DNA of 64,000 nt from Gimesia alba (GTDB lineage Bacteria; Planctomycetota; Planctomycetia; Planctomycetales; Planctomycetaceae), in assembly GCF_007744675.1 (NCBI RefSeq), contig NZ_CP036269.1, positions 1,937,501 through 2,001,500 of the forward strand. The letters are read 5' to 3'. Below are positions 29,007 to 38,561 of the stretch, piece after piece (position 1 is the first letter of the stretch; each line of letters opens with the position of its first letter). The position numbers were made by a program, and so were the translations under genes. Below the pieces are notes generated by a model. The model ran no database searches. It had not been told where the DNA came from and saw only the letters and a program-made list of their open reading frames with translations.

Positions 29007-30113
29007 ATGCAACATTCACGTTTTCAGCAACAGGCGAGACAGAAATGGCGTCGCGGTTTTACGTTGATTGAACTGCTGGTGGTGATTGCCATCATTGCCA
29101 TTCTGATTGCCCTGTTATTACCCGCCGTTCAGCAGGCGCGCGAAGCAGCACGCCGCTCACAGTGTAAGAATAACCTCAAGCAGTATGGGATTGCGTTGCA
29201 CAACCACCTGGATACTCACGGTTCATTCCCGCCCGGATATCTGTGTTATGATGAATCGGGGAATCGTTTCAAAACCGGGGGCTGGCAACATGGTCAGAAT
29301 GAAATTGGATTCCACTGGCTGGTGATGATTCTACCCTTCATGGAACAGCCTGGGTTGTGGGATCAGGTCAAAGTCTGTGCCGATAATATCAGGGGAAGCT
29401 CGACGACGAACCCCTGGGATCATTGTGAATACCTGGCTCCGAATCATATTGGTCGTGAGCGTTTGCCGGCATTTAACAGTTGTCCTTCTGCTCCGACAGA
29501 CAATTCCTACTATAGTGATGGTTCATATGGGCTGGAATCTTTGGCAAAGGGAAATAACTATGCCGTTAGCTGGGGATCCGGGAATATGCTTTCCTGGGAA
29601 AGCCGCAGCACGCGGGGGGCATTCGGCTGTTACTTCACGACGCAGGATAAAATCTCAATACCTTCCGGTGGTTCGGGAGATCATTTTCAACAGGATAAAG
29701 GATCGACTGACAGCGACTTTGTCGATGGTATGAGCAATACCGTTGCGGTCAGTGAAGTTGTCGGAACAGACGGTTTTGGTGGAAGCGTGAGTGTTGATAT
29801 CCGCGGCGTCTGGTTTTCACCGGCAATGGGTGCGACAATCTTCTCTGCCTATAATAATCCCAATGCCCGCGTTGCCGATGTGTTGGCCGGATGTGACTCG
29901 TCAATTCCCACAGACGCCTATCCTTATCTGAATTGTACTGAAGAGCGTTCGACAGCTGATGTCTATGCTGCCGCCCGCAGCTACCATACGGGAGGAGTCA
30001 ATGCCCTGATGGCCGATGGCGCGGTGCGTTTCATTAGTGATAATATCGACAACGCCGGGATCTGGCGGCCGTTGAACACCATCCGCTATGGCGAAACGAT
30101 AGGTGAATTTTAA
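29007..30113 (+). CDS. DUF1559 domain protein with type IV pilin-like N-terminus (H-X9-DG)
   Basis: The 368-residue protein starts with a prepilin signal, [19 protein letters not shown], cleaved by prepilin peptidase after Gly, followed by the DUF1559 region and the C-terminal H-X9-DG signature ([18 protein letters not shown]). Planctomycetes carry dozens of such pseudopilin-like proteins, probably surface-associated. GGAGA precedes the ATG. A strong terminator follows, then a small lipoprotein gene, a frequent neighbour. Confidence 0.97.
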   Translation: MQHSRFQQQARQKWRRGFTLIELLVVIAIIAILIALLLPAVQQAREAARRSQCKNNLKQYGIALHNHLDTHGSFPPGYLCYDESGNRFKTGGWQHGQNEIGFHWLVMILPFMEQPGLWDQVKVCADNIRGSSTTNPWDHCEYLAPNHIGRERLPAFNSCPSAPTDNSYYSDGSYGLESLAKGNNYAVSWGSGNMLSWESRSTRGAFGCYFTTQDKISIPSGGSGDHFQQDKGSTDSDFVDGMSNTVAVSEVVGTDGFGGSVSVDIRGVWFSPAMGATIFSAYNNPNARVADVLAGCDSSIPTDAYPYLNCTEERSTADVYAAARSYHTGGVNALMADGAVRFISDNIDNAGIWRPLNTIRYGETIGEF

Positions 30114-30134
30114 ACGAGTGTGAGCTTCAAGAGT

Positions 30135-30170
30135 ACGCTGCAGACAATGGTGTCTGTAGCGTTCTTTTTA
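30135..30170 (+). terminator. intrinsic terminator after the DUF1559 gene
   Basis: A 12-bp stem (30135-30146 with 30151-30162; one G-U pair) closes a four-base ATGG loop and is followed by TCTTTTTA. It lies 21 bases after the stop codon of the DUF1559 gene and ahead of the lipoprotein gene, so the two may be separate or attenuated transcription units. Confidence 0.82.
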
Positions 30171-30197
30171 TGAAATAGATTGGGAAGTGAGTGAAAG

Positions 30198-30602
30198 ATG
30201 AAAAACTGGATTTTATGTTTGATTCCTTGTCTGTTGTTGGCAGGTTGTGGTGAAAGTGCCGCACCTCCGCTGACGACCGAAGAAAACGTCTATGCGCATG
30301 TGGTTGGTCTGGGCGATGCGAGTGGCAGTGAAGACATGTTTCAGGCGGCCTTTGTTTCCGGAGCTGCACCCAAAAATCGCGAAGATTATGGTAAATATGC
30401 CTTCGTGGTTGACGGGACCGCCGAGATCAATGGAGATGAGGCATCGGTACCTGTCAAAATTATCGGTGGAGTGATCTCTTCTCAAGAAGGGGATAGTGCT
30501 GCGAAAGAAAAGGCGGGTGACAAATCGGAAACGCAAATGACCTGGAAGTTACAGCGCGAGGGCAAAGAGTGGAAAATCAAGGAAGCACCGCTCCCGGGTT
30601 AG
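30198..30602 (+). CDS. small lipoprotein
   Basis: The 134-residue protein has a signal peptide with the lipobox LLLAGCG (lipid Cys at residue 17), a short linker and one soluble domain ending in MTWKLQREGKEWKIKEAPLPG. It should sit in the membrane as a lipoprotein. Short proteins of this kind are common beside DUF1559 genes in planctomycetes. No function was recognised. A GGAAGTGAG site precedes the ATG, and the palindromic repeat element starts immediately after its stop codon. Confidence 0.85.
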   Translation: MKNWILCLIPCLLLAGCGESAAPPLTTEENVYAHVVGLGDASGSEDMFQAAFVSGAAPKNREDYGKYAFVVDGTAEINGDEASVPVKIIGGVISSQEGDSAAKEKAGDKSETQMTWKLQREGKEWKIKEAPLPG

Positions 30603-30802
30603 GTCGTGTTGATTGATTCGTTTTGAATGTGATTCCCAGGACCGCAACCTGACCCAGGTCGGTTTTAACCGCGGCTAACGCCGTGCGGCTGATCTTGTTT
30701 TTGGATACTTTGCCTGTCAGAATGACTTATCAGCCGAAGGGTGTTAGCCCCGGTTCATCCTCATTTGTAAGGACAATTTGAATTAAGAAACGCTACCTGG
30801 GC
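30603..30802. repeat. palindromic interspersed element, copy A (MITE/BIME-like)
   Basis: This 200-bp intergenic element is related end-to-end, in inverted orientation, to 38861-39064. Inside are two inverted REP-like units: CGCGGCTAACGCCGTGCGGC within 30667-30694 and its partner within 30731-30756 (GCCGAAGGGTGTTAGCCCCG), able to form a long hairpin. The right end reads AGAAACGCTACCTGGGC, matching the other copy exactly; the left end is more diverged. There is no coding capacity, so movement would need a transposase in trans. Confidence 0.85.
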
Positions 30803-30872
30803 TGTTTCTGTCTACACCAGCCAGACAATGGAAGTGCCGTTGAATGTCGCCGATTTACGAAGGGCACCGTTG

Positions 30873-32033
30873 ATGCAGGTTAACGGCAAACTGAGGCACA
30901 CGCTGATAGCCGTCTTGCTTTTGAGTATGACGGCTATCGCCGTTTCCTGCGCTGATGAGCCTCTTCCTTCTCAGACTGAAAAACGAACTGGTAGCAAGCA
31001 GCAAGCGGAGGCAGCGTTATTTCATCGCGATCCTGCGGCTGCCTGGAAGCAGTTTCTGTCTGCTAATTTTGCCGGCGATCAAGCCTGCGCCGATTGTCAC
31101 CGTAAGGAATATGAAGCACACCAGCGTTCCGGCCATTCGCATACTGTGACGCGGATGCCGGAAAGCGAGTTGTCTGCCATTTTAGTTAAAGCCGGTGTCT
31201 ATCAAGATTCCCGCCGTGATCAGAAGTGGGCGTTCTCAACTCGTGACGGCCAATTTCTGGTACAGGATGAAACGCATCCGACGATGCCCGCACTGCCGGT
31301 GACCTGGTTGCTCGGCTCAGGAGTCCATGCCCACACGGCGATTGCCGTCGATGAAAAGCGGGGGCAGGGGGTGGAACTCCGTTGGACCTGGCTGACTAAT
31401 CAAAATGGCCTTGGTCTGACTCCCGATCATGAACAGTTCGATGAATATAACCGGAACAGTATCGAGTGTTTTGGGCGTCCCATGCAGCATCGTGAAGTGC
31501 TGGAATGTCTGGGATGCCACATGACGGTCGGTCCGCCGCCGGGGGCGCCCGTTCGTGCTGACTTATTCATTCCCAATATCGGCTGTGAACGTTGTCACGG
31601 CCCTCGTAAGCAACATGCGGAACTTGCGAAAATCGGTCGCGGTCACGAAAGTAAACCACTGATCAATTACGATAACGCGGAACAATACATCACCGCCTGT
31701 GCACAGTGTCATCGGGATGAAAACAGTGTTTCTTCGACTGCGCAGCCAAATGAACTGGCCCGTTTTCAGCCGTACGGTTTAAAGAAGAGCAAATGCTATC
31801 TGAATTCCGAGGGACAGCTCTCGTGCGCGTATTGTCATGATCCCCACGATGCGACCTCACACAATCGGGCAGAATACATCCAGCAGTGCAAGTCGTGTCA
31901 CCAGGACAAGGTACAGTCAACCGTCTGCCCCGTGAAGCCACAGGGGGATTGCATTGACTGTCACATGCCAGCTGTCGAATGGACGGCCGGCATCAAGTTT
32001 CATGATCACTGGATTCGTAAACCGAAAGAATGA
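30873..32033 (+). CDS. exported heptaheme cytochrome c
   Basis: The protein (386 residues from ATG 30873; the frame opens at 30828) has an N-terminal membrane/signal segment (LIAVLLLSMTAIAVSC, possibly a lipoprotein Cys) and seven CxxCH heme c motifs: CADCH, CLGCH, CERCH, CAQCH, CAYCH, CKSCH and CIDCH. Extra histidines (for example HQRSGHSH, HYDA-like positions and FHDHW) can serve as distal ligands. The pattern resembles the cytochrome c-554/multiheme family that carries electrons in the periplasm. No redox partner gene is adjacent; the stop is five bases from the convergent VWA gene. Confidence 0.9.
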   Translation: MQVNGKLRHTLIAVLLLSMTAIAVSCADEPLPSQTEKRTGSKQQAEAALFHRDPAAAWKQFLSANFAGDQACADCHRKEYEAHQRSGHSHTVTRMPESELSAILVKAGVYQDSRRDQKWAFSTRDGQFLVQDETHPTMPALPVTWLLGSGVHAHTAIAVDEKRGQGVELRWTWLTNQNGLGLTPDHEQFDEYNRNSIECFGRPMQHREVLECLGCHMTVGPPPGAPVRADLFIPNIGCERCHGPRKQHAELAKIGRGHESKPLINYDNAEQYITACAQCHRDENSVSSTAQPNELARFQPYGLKKSKCYLNSEGQLSCAYCHDPHDATSHNRAEYIQQCKSCHQDKVQSTVCPVKPQGDCIDCHMPAVEWTAGIKFHDHWIRKPKE

Positions 32034-32037
32034 AAAA

Positions 32038-33738
32038 TTAGCTGATGATATCGCGGCGTTGTTTGACGTAGTCCCAGACGACGTAGCGGTCGAGGTCGCG
32101 GCCGGCGGTGAAGAAGACTCGGCCCTGGGTGGCTTCGGCCAGCCGGTGGGCGAACTGGATGTCTTCGCTGGACTGGGACCAGCTGGGAATCAGAAAGATA
32201 TTGATGGTGATGCCTTCGCGCTGGCATAAATGGGCTTCGCGCATCGTGGCGGCTTCGGTTTGCGGATCGGGCGGATATAGCAGATACAGCATTTCACCTT
32301 CAAAGTGCGCGGTGGGCAAGCCGTCGGTGATCAGGATGATTTGTCGATTAGGCGTGTCCTGCGTGGAGAGGAAGTGCCGGGAGAGCTGCAGTCCGTGTTG
32401 AATGTTCGTGAAGTGCGGCGGCACCATCTGCTCGCTGATCTGTTCGTCGCTCATATCCACTTTCAGGCGGACGACAGGATCGAAGATCGTGACTGGTTTG
32501 GGCATCAGCTCCACGATCTCGCCGGCGGTACGCGGTTTCGCGAAGGAATACATCTCGATGAATTGCAGATAATCGCCGGGAAATTCACCACGAATCAACG
32601 CTTCGAGTGCCAATCCCATCTGCTTCACATTGACATATTGTCCTTCATACCGCATGGAGCCGCTCATATCCATCAATACCGTCGTGGCACATTTAGGCGC
32701 GTTGCGGGTTTTATGAATCACTAGATCGTCTGACTTCAGTTGGATCGGTAGTCCCGGTCCGTCGCGCAGAATGGCGTTGGTGAAGGATTGCACGATATCC
32801 ATATTTGTGACTGAATCGCCGAATTCGTATGGCTTCGTGCTCGGCAGTTCGACGGCCCCTTCGCCAACCACCGGGCCGCTATGGCGGCCGGTGCGTGATG
32901 CCTGCAGGTCGCTGAAAATGCGTTCGAGGATGCGGCTCTGGAACAGGCGATAGGCTTTTGGAGTCAAGCGGAACTGGCCTTTGGAAAACTCGAGTCCCTG
33001 CTGATCGGCCATTTCGCGCATCAGGTCCCGAACCTGTTTCTGCAGGGCTTCCAGTGTTTCCATATCCCCCGGCTGAGTGAATTCGGAAAGGGCTTCCATG
33101 TCGATGATCGCGATCTGTGCGGTCTCGCGGGCTTCTTCCATCTGCTTGAGCAGTTCGTCGATCTTTTCCAGTTCTGCTTTGATTTCCAGTGCTTCCGGGA
33201 TCGTCATCGAAGTGCGACCGGTGAAATGGTAATTAGCTGCCAGCTCGTCAATTTCATACTTGTCGCCGAGTCGATCGACCAGTTGGACCAGCCCTTGCGA
33301 GAAGGGGCTCTGATCGTCGTTGACTTTGTACCAGAGCCGCTCCAGGTCATAGATCTGCTCTTCATGAACCGCCTGATGAAAGAAGTCTTTAACCCGTCGA
33401 GGGGGCTTCATGTGTTTTGCGTAATCACGATAGCTGCGGCGGGCTTTTTTGCGGACGCTGTCGGTTTCGTAGGTGGTAAGAATTTTGCGTTTGCGTTCTT
33501 CGAGCATCGCCAGCAGTGCATCCAGACTGGGGCCGAGGCCGGCGATTTGACTGGGGTCGAGGCGAATGGCGCGGGCCAGCTCTTCCTCGGTCAGTTCCCG
33601 CATCGAGCCATAATACATCATATGGTTGAGTGCTGGAGAGACCAAGTCAGGGGGCGGCTGCATTGGGTCGGGGATGCGCTTGGGATCATACTTCTGGTAC
33701 GTATGAATAATGCCGCCGGTCAGTCGTTTGTCAGTCAT
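32038..33738 (-). CDS. VWA-domain protein paired with AAA+ ATPase
   Basis: The 566-residue protein has a long helical N-terminal region (residues about 40-280, including a possible coiled coil near 175-225) and a C-terminal von Willebrand A domain (about 350-560). The VWA has a complete MIDAS motif, VLMDMSGSM (DxSxS), with later IILITDGLPTAHF. Such proteins work with the AAA+ ATPase encoded upstream as magnesium-chelatase-like or MoxR-VWA machines that remodel or metallate other proteins; the target is unknown. It follows the ATPase gene by 50 bases. Confidence 0.9.
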   Translation of the reverse strand: MTDKRLTGGIIHTYQKYDPKRIPDPMQPPPDLVSPALNHMMYYGSMRELTEEELARAIRLDPSQIAGLGPSLDALLAMLEERKRKILTTYETDSVRKKARRSYRDYAKHMKPPRRVKDFFHQAVHEEQIYDLERLWYKVNDDQSPFSQGLVQLVDRLGDKYEIDELAANYHFTGRTSMTIPEALEIKAELEKIDELLKQMEEARETAQIAIIDMEALSEFTQPGDMETLEALQKQVRDLMREMADQQGLEFSKGQFRLTPKAYRLFQSRILERIFSDLQASRTGRHSGPVVGEGAVELPSTKPYEFGDSVTNMDIVQSFTNAILRDGPGLPIQLKSDDLVIHKTRNAPKCATTVLMDMSGSMRYEGQYVNVKQMGLALEALIRGEFPGDYLQFIEMYSFAKPRTAGEIVELMPKPVTIFDPVVRLKVDMSDEQISEQMVPPHFTNIQHGLQLSRHFLSTQDTPNRQIILITDGLPTAHFEGEMLYLLYPPDPQTEAATMREAHLCQREGITINIFLIPSWSQSSEDIQFAHRLAEATQGRVFFTAGRDLDRYVVWDYVKQRRDIIS

Positions 33739-33788
33739 ATTGATGTCTCGATCTCTCTGACGAGAGTGAATTGAGAACGGGATTTCGA

Positions 33789-35195
33789 TCAGGTTTCATA
33801 GGTGATGCGACCATGATCCTGCGAGCGTGAAATTTTGCTGTTGGCATACAGGCCGGCCAGCACGAATTCGATACATGACGCCCGAATCGCTTCGTCGCCG
33901 GAGGCGTTGACTTCGAAGGCTTTGTCCCAGATAGGGGGCACCCGTTTGAGTCGATCTGCATACTGCGATGAAGGCAGCATGTCTCCGACTTCGATTTTGA
34001 TGCCTTGTGCAAAGATTTCGCTGATCTCGGCCAGACCATGTTCGACGATGTATTCCTGAAATACATCCTGAATCGCCTGGGCAATGATGGCGTCGAGCAC
34101 CTGCCGTTCGGACATCTGGCTGGCTCCCATCAGATCCAGTTCCAGTTTCCCTAGTGAAGACGAATAGAGGTGCCCCAGATCGCTGATGCGGGGGACGGCC
34201 GGTTTTTCGCCGAGGACCGCGCCGCGGCGGCGGGCCGAAGCGACCATCATGCGATAGTTGGCGATGCTGAAGCGGGCACTGACGCCGGAATCGTGGTCAA
34301 TATACTTCGAAGCCCGGGCGGCGACGGTGATCTGCTCGATAATTTCCCGCATGAAATAAGGCACGACGACCGGGACTTCGCCGTCCAGTTCCACGTTGGC
34401 TTCCTGTTCCATGATTTCAATCCCCAGGCTGCGGTCACGCGGGTAATGCGTGTGAATGACTGAGCCGATCCGGTCTTTGAGCTGCGGGATCACTTTTCCA
34501 CTCCGGTTGAAAGTGGACGGATTGGAAGAGAACAGAATCAGCATGTCCAGATCGAAGCGGATTGGATAGCCGCGAATCTGGACGTCCCGTTCTTCCAGAA
34601 TATTGAACAGGCCGACCTGCACGAGTTCGTCCAGTTCCGGCAGTTCATTCATGGCAAAGATGCCGCGATGCATGCGGGGAATCAGACCGAAGTGCAGGGC
34701 ACTTTCCGCTGACATGCTTTCGCCGTGCGCGAGTTTGGCGGGATCGATTTCACCAATGACGTCGGCGAATTTGGTTCCGGGGGCCAGACGTTCGGCGTAG
34801 CGGTCTTCACGGGACCACCAGGCAATAGGAACTTCGTGGTCAGGAGTGTTTGCCAGGAATTTGCGACCGGTGCTGGTAATCGGTTGATAGGGATCGTCGT
34901 GGACCGGCGATTCGGGAATGTCGAGATACGGGATTTCGGGGTCGAGAAAACGGACGAGTAACCGCATGATGCGGCTTTTGGCCTGGCCTTTTTCTCCCAG
35001 GAAGAGCATGTCATGTTCTGAAAGTAACGCCAGCACGATATCCGGAATGACGGTGTCATCATAACCGACGATGCCGGGAAAGAGTTCCTCGCCGCTCTGC
35101 AGAGCACGCATTAAGTTATCATAAATCTCACGTTTGACCGTTTTGCTTTGCCAACCGCTTTCGCGAAGTTCCGCCAGATTGGTGGGACGATTCAT
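33789..35195 (-). CDS. AAA+ ATPase of the magnesium chelatase ChlI/MoxR type
   Basis: The 468-residue protein has a Walker A loop [13 protein letters not shown] (about 65-77), a Walker B-like [19 protein letters not shown] in which the usual Asp-Glu reads Asn-Glu, sensor sequence [16 protein letters not shown], and an [17 protein letters not shown] lid segment ([13 protein letters not shown]). The NE variant appears characteristic of this subfamily, not a loss, since Glu for hydrolysis is kept. With the VWA protein it probably forms a two-part chaperone. It begins the minus-strand operon; upstream is a 195-base gap. Confidence 0.9.
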   Translation of the reverse strand: MNRPTNLAELRESGWQSKTVKREIYDNLMRALQSGEELFPGIVGYDDTVIPDIVLALLSEHDMLFLGEKGQAKSRIMRLLVRFLDPEIPYLDIPESPVHDDPYQPITSTGRKFLANTPDHEVPIAWWSREDRYAERLAPGTKFADVIGEIDPAKLAHGESMSAESALHFGLIPRMHRGIFAMNELPELDELVQVGLFNILEERDVQIRGYPIRFDLDMLILFSSNPSTFNRSGKVIPQLKDRIGSVIHTHYPRDRSLGIEIMEQEANVELDGEVPVVVPYFMREIIEQITVAARASKYIDHDSGVSARFSIANYRMMVASARRRGAVLGEKPAVPRISDLGHLYSSSLGKLELDLMGASQMSERQVLDAIIAQAIQDVFQEYIVEHGLAEISEIFAQGIKIEVGDMLPSSQYADRLKRVPPIWDKAFEVNASGDEAIRASCIEFVLAGLYANSKISRSQDHGRITYET

Positions 35196-35390
35196 AAAGG
35201 ATTCTCATTCTGCTGTGATGAAGCGGGATTGTAGTTCTTAGACATTACTGCTCTGAACAGGTCAGGCAAGCCGACTCGTTCGCTGAAAAGATCAAGGCTC
35301 TATTTATCATAGACGAAACAGGAGCGGCGGCTATAGTGCAGTTGTTCAGGGGTTCTGGATTCAGTGAAAAAGGATTCTCGCCTCCTGATT

Positions 35391-36842
35391 TCAGACGCCT
35401 GTATTGGGATCACTGACTTTATCGGAATTCAGGTAGGCAATGATGTGTGCGGTGGTGCCTGCTCCCTCTTGAGACTCCAGCCAGAACTTTCCTTTAATAA
35501 GCGACAGGCGGAACTCGACATTACTCAGACCAATTCCACTGGCATCCGAAAGCTGGTGATCAAGTTGCTCTGTGTCAAAGCCAATTCCCTGATCTGAGAC
35601 AGTCACTTCAATATCCTGGTTCGGCAAGTGTTTCAAACTGACATGTGCTTCGTCTGTTTGTGAATGCTTAACGACATTAAACAGCAGCTCGCGGATGCAT
35701 TCATATAACACAATTTTTGAGGTTTCACTTTTCGGGTTGGCACGTTGATCGAGATCGAGAGTCACGTTGAGCTTATAGCGTTCTTTCATGTTCTGAGCTA
35801 ACCACTCCACCGCGGTCGCCAGCCCCTCTTCGTGTAACACAACCGGATTCAGCTCTGCGGTTAAAGAACGAGTGATTTCGAGCCCTTGATTCAATAGCTC
35901 ATCGGCGCGTACCAGTGTCTGCTTAATCGTTTCATCCGTCGTGTCATTTTTGGCAATATCAAGGTGGATGCGAACTCCGACCAGGACCTGTTGCAGATGA
36001 TCGTGCAGAATATTGGCAAGATTGCGGCGTTCCTGCTGCCCGGCGACGGCGATAGCGCGGGACAATTCATTCTGTTGTTGCTCTGCCTGCTTGCGTTCGC
36101 TGATATCAGCAATGATTCCGGCAAAGATGCCAAATTGAGGAATGTCGGTTACCGAAAGTTCAATCGGGAATGTTGTTCCATCGCGGCGGCAGGCTTTCAG
36201 TTCCCGTCTGGCTCCCACGATTTCTGATTCCCCGGTTTCCAGGTAACGGGCGATGTATTCGTCGTGATGTGTTCGCGTGGGGGGAGAAGTCAGGATGCTG
36301 ACATTCTGATCGATGATTTCCTCGGCTTGATAACCAAACATTTTCTCAGCAGCCGGGTTAAATGATTGTACGATGCCTTTGCGGTTGATCGTAATCACCG
36401 CTTCAATGGCAGTATCCACAATGGCTTTGAGTTGTGCCTGCGTCTGGCGTAATTCGCTGGAGACGGTCTTGTTTTGCAGGATTCGTTTCAAGGAAGCACG
36501 AAAGAGATCGGGGTCAATTGGTTTGACAAAATAGTCGGCAATACCGTTTCGAAAAGCGATGATCATGTTTTCAATTCTGTGTTGAGATGTGACCACCAGT
36601 AACTCGGCATGCGGGGCCAGCTGTTTCAGCTGGGGGAGAAGTTCGTCAATTCTACCATCAGGGAGATCGTGCTCGAGAATGATCAGGAAATAGTCAGACC
36701 AATTATTTCGGTCCAGCATTTGTTCCTGTGTTTCTGCAATATCAATGCGATAGCCGTCTCTCAACAAGATCTGGATCAGCTGAGACCGTGATTCGGAATC
36801 TGGTTCTACCAGCAGAACTGGTAAGCCTTGCGGATTAGACAT
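35391..36842 (-). CDS. histidine kinase: degenerate receiver + PAS + HisKA_3/HATPase
   Basis: The 483-residue protein (ATG 36842, preferred over the TTG at 36875) has an N-terminal receiver-like domain (about 5-115), a PAS domain (about 135-255: AIVDTAIEAVITINRKGIVQSFNPAAEKMFGY), a NarX-type HisKA_3 segment with the phospho-His in ERRNLANILHDHLQQVLVG and a HATPase (FNVVKHSQ, VSDQGIGFD). In the receiver the phosphorylated Asp position (four before Pro in LILEHDLPDG) is Glu and the acidic pair is Glu-Pro, so it is probably not phosphorylated. The NarL regulator at 39881-40546, 3 kb away, is a likely partner by family. Confidence 0.9.
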   Translation of the reverse strand: MSNPQGLPVLLVEPDSESRSQLIQILLRDGYRIDIAETQEQMLDRNNWSDYFLIILEHDLPDGRIDELLPQLKQLAPHAELLVVTSQHRIENMIIAFRNGIADYFVKPIDPDLFRASLKRILQNKTVSSELRQTQAQLKAIVDTAIEAVITINRKGIVQSFNPAAEKMFGYQAEEIIDQNVSILTSPPTRTHHDEYIARYLETGESEIVGARRELKACRRDGTTFPIELSVTDIPQFGIFAGIIADISERKQAEQQQNELSRAIAVAGQQERRNLANILHDHLQQVLVGVRIHLDIAKNDTTDETIKQTLVRADELLNQGLEITRSLTAELNPVVLHEEGLATAVEWLAQNMKERYKLNVTLDLDQRANPKSETSKIVLYECIRELLFNVVKHSQTDEAHVSLKHLPNQDIEVTVSDQGIGFDTEQLDHQLSDASGIGLSNVEFRLSLIKGKFWLESQEGAGTTAHIIAYLNSDKVSDPNTGV

Positions 36843-37345
36843 GCTAGACGAATTATTTCCGGAAGTGAAATTCAATGAGCCCCCTTTAACCTTTCATATC
36901 TACTTCAAAATACCTGTTCGTACTGAGTCTGTAAATAAGATCCCGCGATTTTGTGCACCGGCTGGAATTTGACTGGGGAATTCCCCTATTCAATTTCGGA
37001 AAGAATCCCCGTTTTCCAAAAATGACAGAGTCTGTAATCTAGTCCACACTGGATGATTCACTTAAGAAATGCGTTTCGCGTAGAGCAATGGTATTCTCTG
37101 TTTTAGCTTAAGCAGATTGAGATTAACAGAAAATTCACTTTAAAATTCGTTTTACAAATGAATCATCATAAGGGCAGATAGTACGAGAGAGTCAGGTCAA
37201 AGGCAGGGCTCGTGTGCTCAATTGGTATGGAATGTACTATCTCGGCGTCTCTCTTTGAGTCGTGAAAAAACTTCTGAGCATAACTGGCAGGGATGTCTCG
37301 TGTTTTTCATCTTGGTTCAAGCGCTCTCTCCAGGAAATGATCTCA
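36843..37345. other. divergent intergenic region upstream of the csrA operon
   Basis: This 503-bp region separates the histidine kinase gene from the orf-csrA-hsp20 operon and should hold both promoters. A perfect palindrome GGGGAATTCCCC lies at about 36976-36987. No standard -35/-10 pair or CIRCE element is obvious. A longer frame starting GTG 37262 extends the next gene, but the ATG at 37346 is better placed. Confidence 0.5.
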
Positions 37346-37693
37346 ATGAAAACGACAGACAGTTCAACGGCATCAAAACATAAACAGAGTGGCACTCATT
37401 CCCGGAATCGATTTCTCCAGGAAGCGCAGGCAGAAGCATTAGATCATGGGTTAATTGCTGATCTGGCGAATGAACAGATCCGCCAGATGGCAAAGGAAGA
37501 ACTGGTGCGGGTAATTAAAGCTGCCAATCCCTCTGTTTTGAATGCAGATTGTCGGCAACGTCTGCACTTGTTTGATCAAGTGACACTGCAACGGCTTGCG
37601 TTTTTGGCACGTTATTGCTGTCAGAACCATATTTCACGCACACAGATTTCAGGGAAAGGACGTCATGCTCGTTTTAACTCGAAAAAAAAATGA
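37346..37693 (+). CDS. small hypothetical protein, first gene of the csrA operon
   Basis: The 115-residue protein is basic and soluble, with predicted helices (FLQEAQAEALDHGLIADLANEQIRQMAKEELVRV, LFDQVTLQRLAFLARYC) and three cysteines; no family was recognised. ATG 37346 has AGGA at ten bases; an alternative ATG at 37337 and a GTG at 37262 exist. Its last 29 bases overlap the start of csrA in another frame, so csrA translation may be coupled to it. A role in CsrA control is possible but unsupported beyond position. Confidence 0.72.
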   Translation: MKTTDSSTASKHKQSGTHSRNRFLQEAQAEALDHGLIADLANEQIRQMAKEELVRVIKAANPSVLNADCRQRLHLFDQVTLQRLAFLARYCCQNHISRTQISGKGRHARFNSKKK

Positions 37694-37862
37694 ATCGATT
37701 CGGATTGCCGACGATATCGTTTTGACTGTCGTCAGGGTTCATGGCGGAAAAGTCAAGCTGGGCATTGAATGCCCGCGCAAAGTACCGATCCGACGAAGTG
37801 AGGTTCCACCAGCGCCTGTAAGTGAACCTGAGCTGTGTCTGGTCGAGCAGTTTGGGGAGTAG
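37665..37862 (+). CDS. csrA: CsrA translational regulator
   Basis: The 65-residue protein is a standard CsrA/RsmA: MLVLTRKKNESIRIADDIVLTVVRVHGGKVKLGIECPRKVPIRRSEV, with the conserved N-terminal LVLTRK and the RNA-contacting R-x-E region. CsrA dimers bind GGA motifs in mRNA leaders and change translation or stability. ATG 37665 is preferred because of the AGGGAAAGGA site just ahead; the frame opens upstream at 37596. It sits between a small unknown gene and an hsp20 gene, not beside fliW or flagellar genes as in many bacteria. GGA repeats precede both csrA and hsp20. Confidence 0.96.
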   Translation: MLVLTRKKNESIRIADDIVLTVVRVHGGKVKLGIECPRKVPIRRSEVPPAPVSEPELCLVEQFGE

Positions 37863-37887
37863 GCACTCGCCCTTTGACGAATCTCAT

Positions 37888-37980
37888 CAGGAGTTCCCTG
37901 AGGAGGGAGGATAGGGGCTATCTCTTTCGGTTGGTACACAGCCTGTGGCGTGAGATTTAATTCAGTAACGGAGGAGAATG
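37888..37980 (+). promoter_or_regulatory. GGA-rich leader of hsp20, candidate CsrA target
   Basis: Between csrA and hsp20 the RNA reads TCAGG/CCTGA as a short hairpin (37888-37902), followed by GAGGAGGGAGGATAGGGG (37901-37918). The Shine-Dalgarno of hsp20 is itself GGAGGAGA near 37970. CsrA binds GGA elements, often over ribosome sites, so regulation of hsp20 by CsrA is plausible. This is a pattern-based call only. Confidence 0.35.
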
Positions 37981-37982
37981 AA

Positions 37983-38471
37983 ATGACACTCAAACCAGCG
38001 ATTCGAGGAACTGTGGCACGATCCGATCGAGGCTTACCAGGGCTCAGTTCATTTTGGGGCAGGGCTCCTTTGGGAACGCTTCGAGATGAAATGGACAATC
38101 TGTTGAGCACGTTCTCCGGTGATGGAGGGATCGCGGTCGGTTTCAATGCCATGCTGGACATGTCGGAAACGGATGACGCAATCGAAGTGAAACTGGATGT
38201 ACCAGGAATTCAACCCGAAGAGATTGAAGTGGAAGTGATTGGGAATTCGTTGCTGATCACGGGAGAGCGAAAAGAAGAGAAAGAGGAAAAAGGGAAAACC
38301 TTTCATCGAATTGAACGGACGAGCGGCCGCTTTTCCCGGTCTGTCAAATTGCCTTGTGAAGTGCAGAGTGAACACATTGAAGCAGAGTGTGCGGATGGTG
38401 TGTTGACCGTAAAACTTCCCAAGTCTGATTTCAGAAAGCCACATAAAGTCACTGTAAAAACGAAATCCTGA
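37983..38471 (+). CDS. small heat shock protein (Hsp20/alpha-crystallin)
   Basis: The 162-residue chaperone has an N-terminal arm (1-50), an alpha-crystallin domain (about 58-150: MLDMSETDDAIEVKLDVPGI, EEIEVEVIGNSLLITGERK, FSRSVKLPCEV, ADGVLTVKLPK with the conserved A-x-G-V-L) and a short tail. sHsps bind unfolding proteins and hold them for refolding. ATG 37983 follows a strong GGAGGAGA site; a longer GTG start at 37950 is unlikely. The gene is third in a plus-strand run with csrA and the BON protein. Confidence 0.95.
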   Translation: MTLKPAIRGTVARSDRGLPGLSSFWGRAPLGTLRDEMDNLLSTFSGDGGIAVGFNAMLDMSETDDAIEVKLDVPGIQPEEIEVEVIGNSLLITGERKEEKEEKGKTFHRIERTSGRFSRSVKLPCEVQSEHIEAECADGVLTVKLPKSDFRKPHKVTVKTKS

Positions 38472-38561
38472 GATGACAATCGAAGCTGACACGCTTGGGG
38501 AAGCCTGTTTTTGAAATCCATCGGATTGAGAGCTTTTGTAATACAAAAAACTAAGGAGAGT

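Noticed and set aside
37200-37260. tRNA-like D-loop sequence (GCTCAATTGGTA)
   Set aside because: No acceptor stem, anticodon stem or T-loop could be folded around it.
38480-38520. Short hairpin with T-run between hsp20 and the BON gene
   Set aside because: Stem is only four to five base pairs; too weak to call a terminator.
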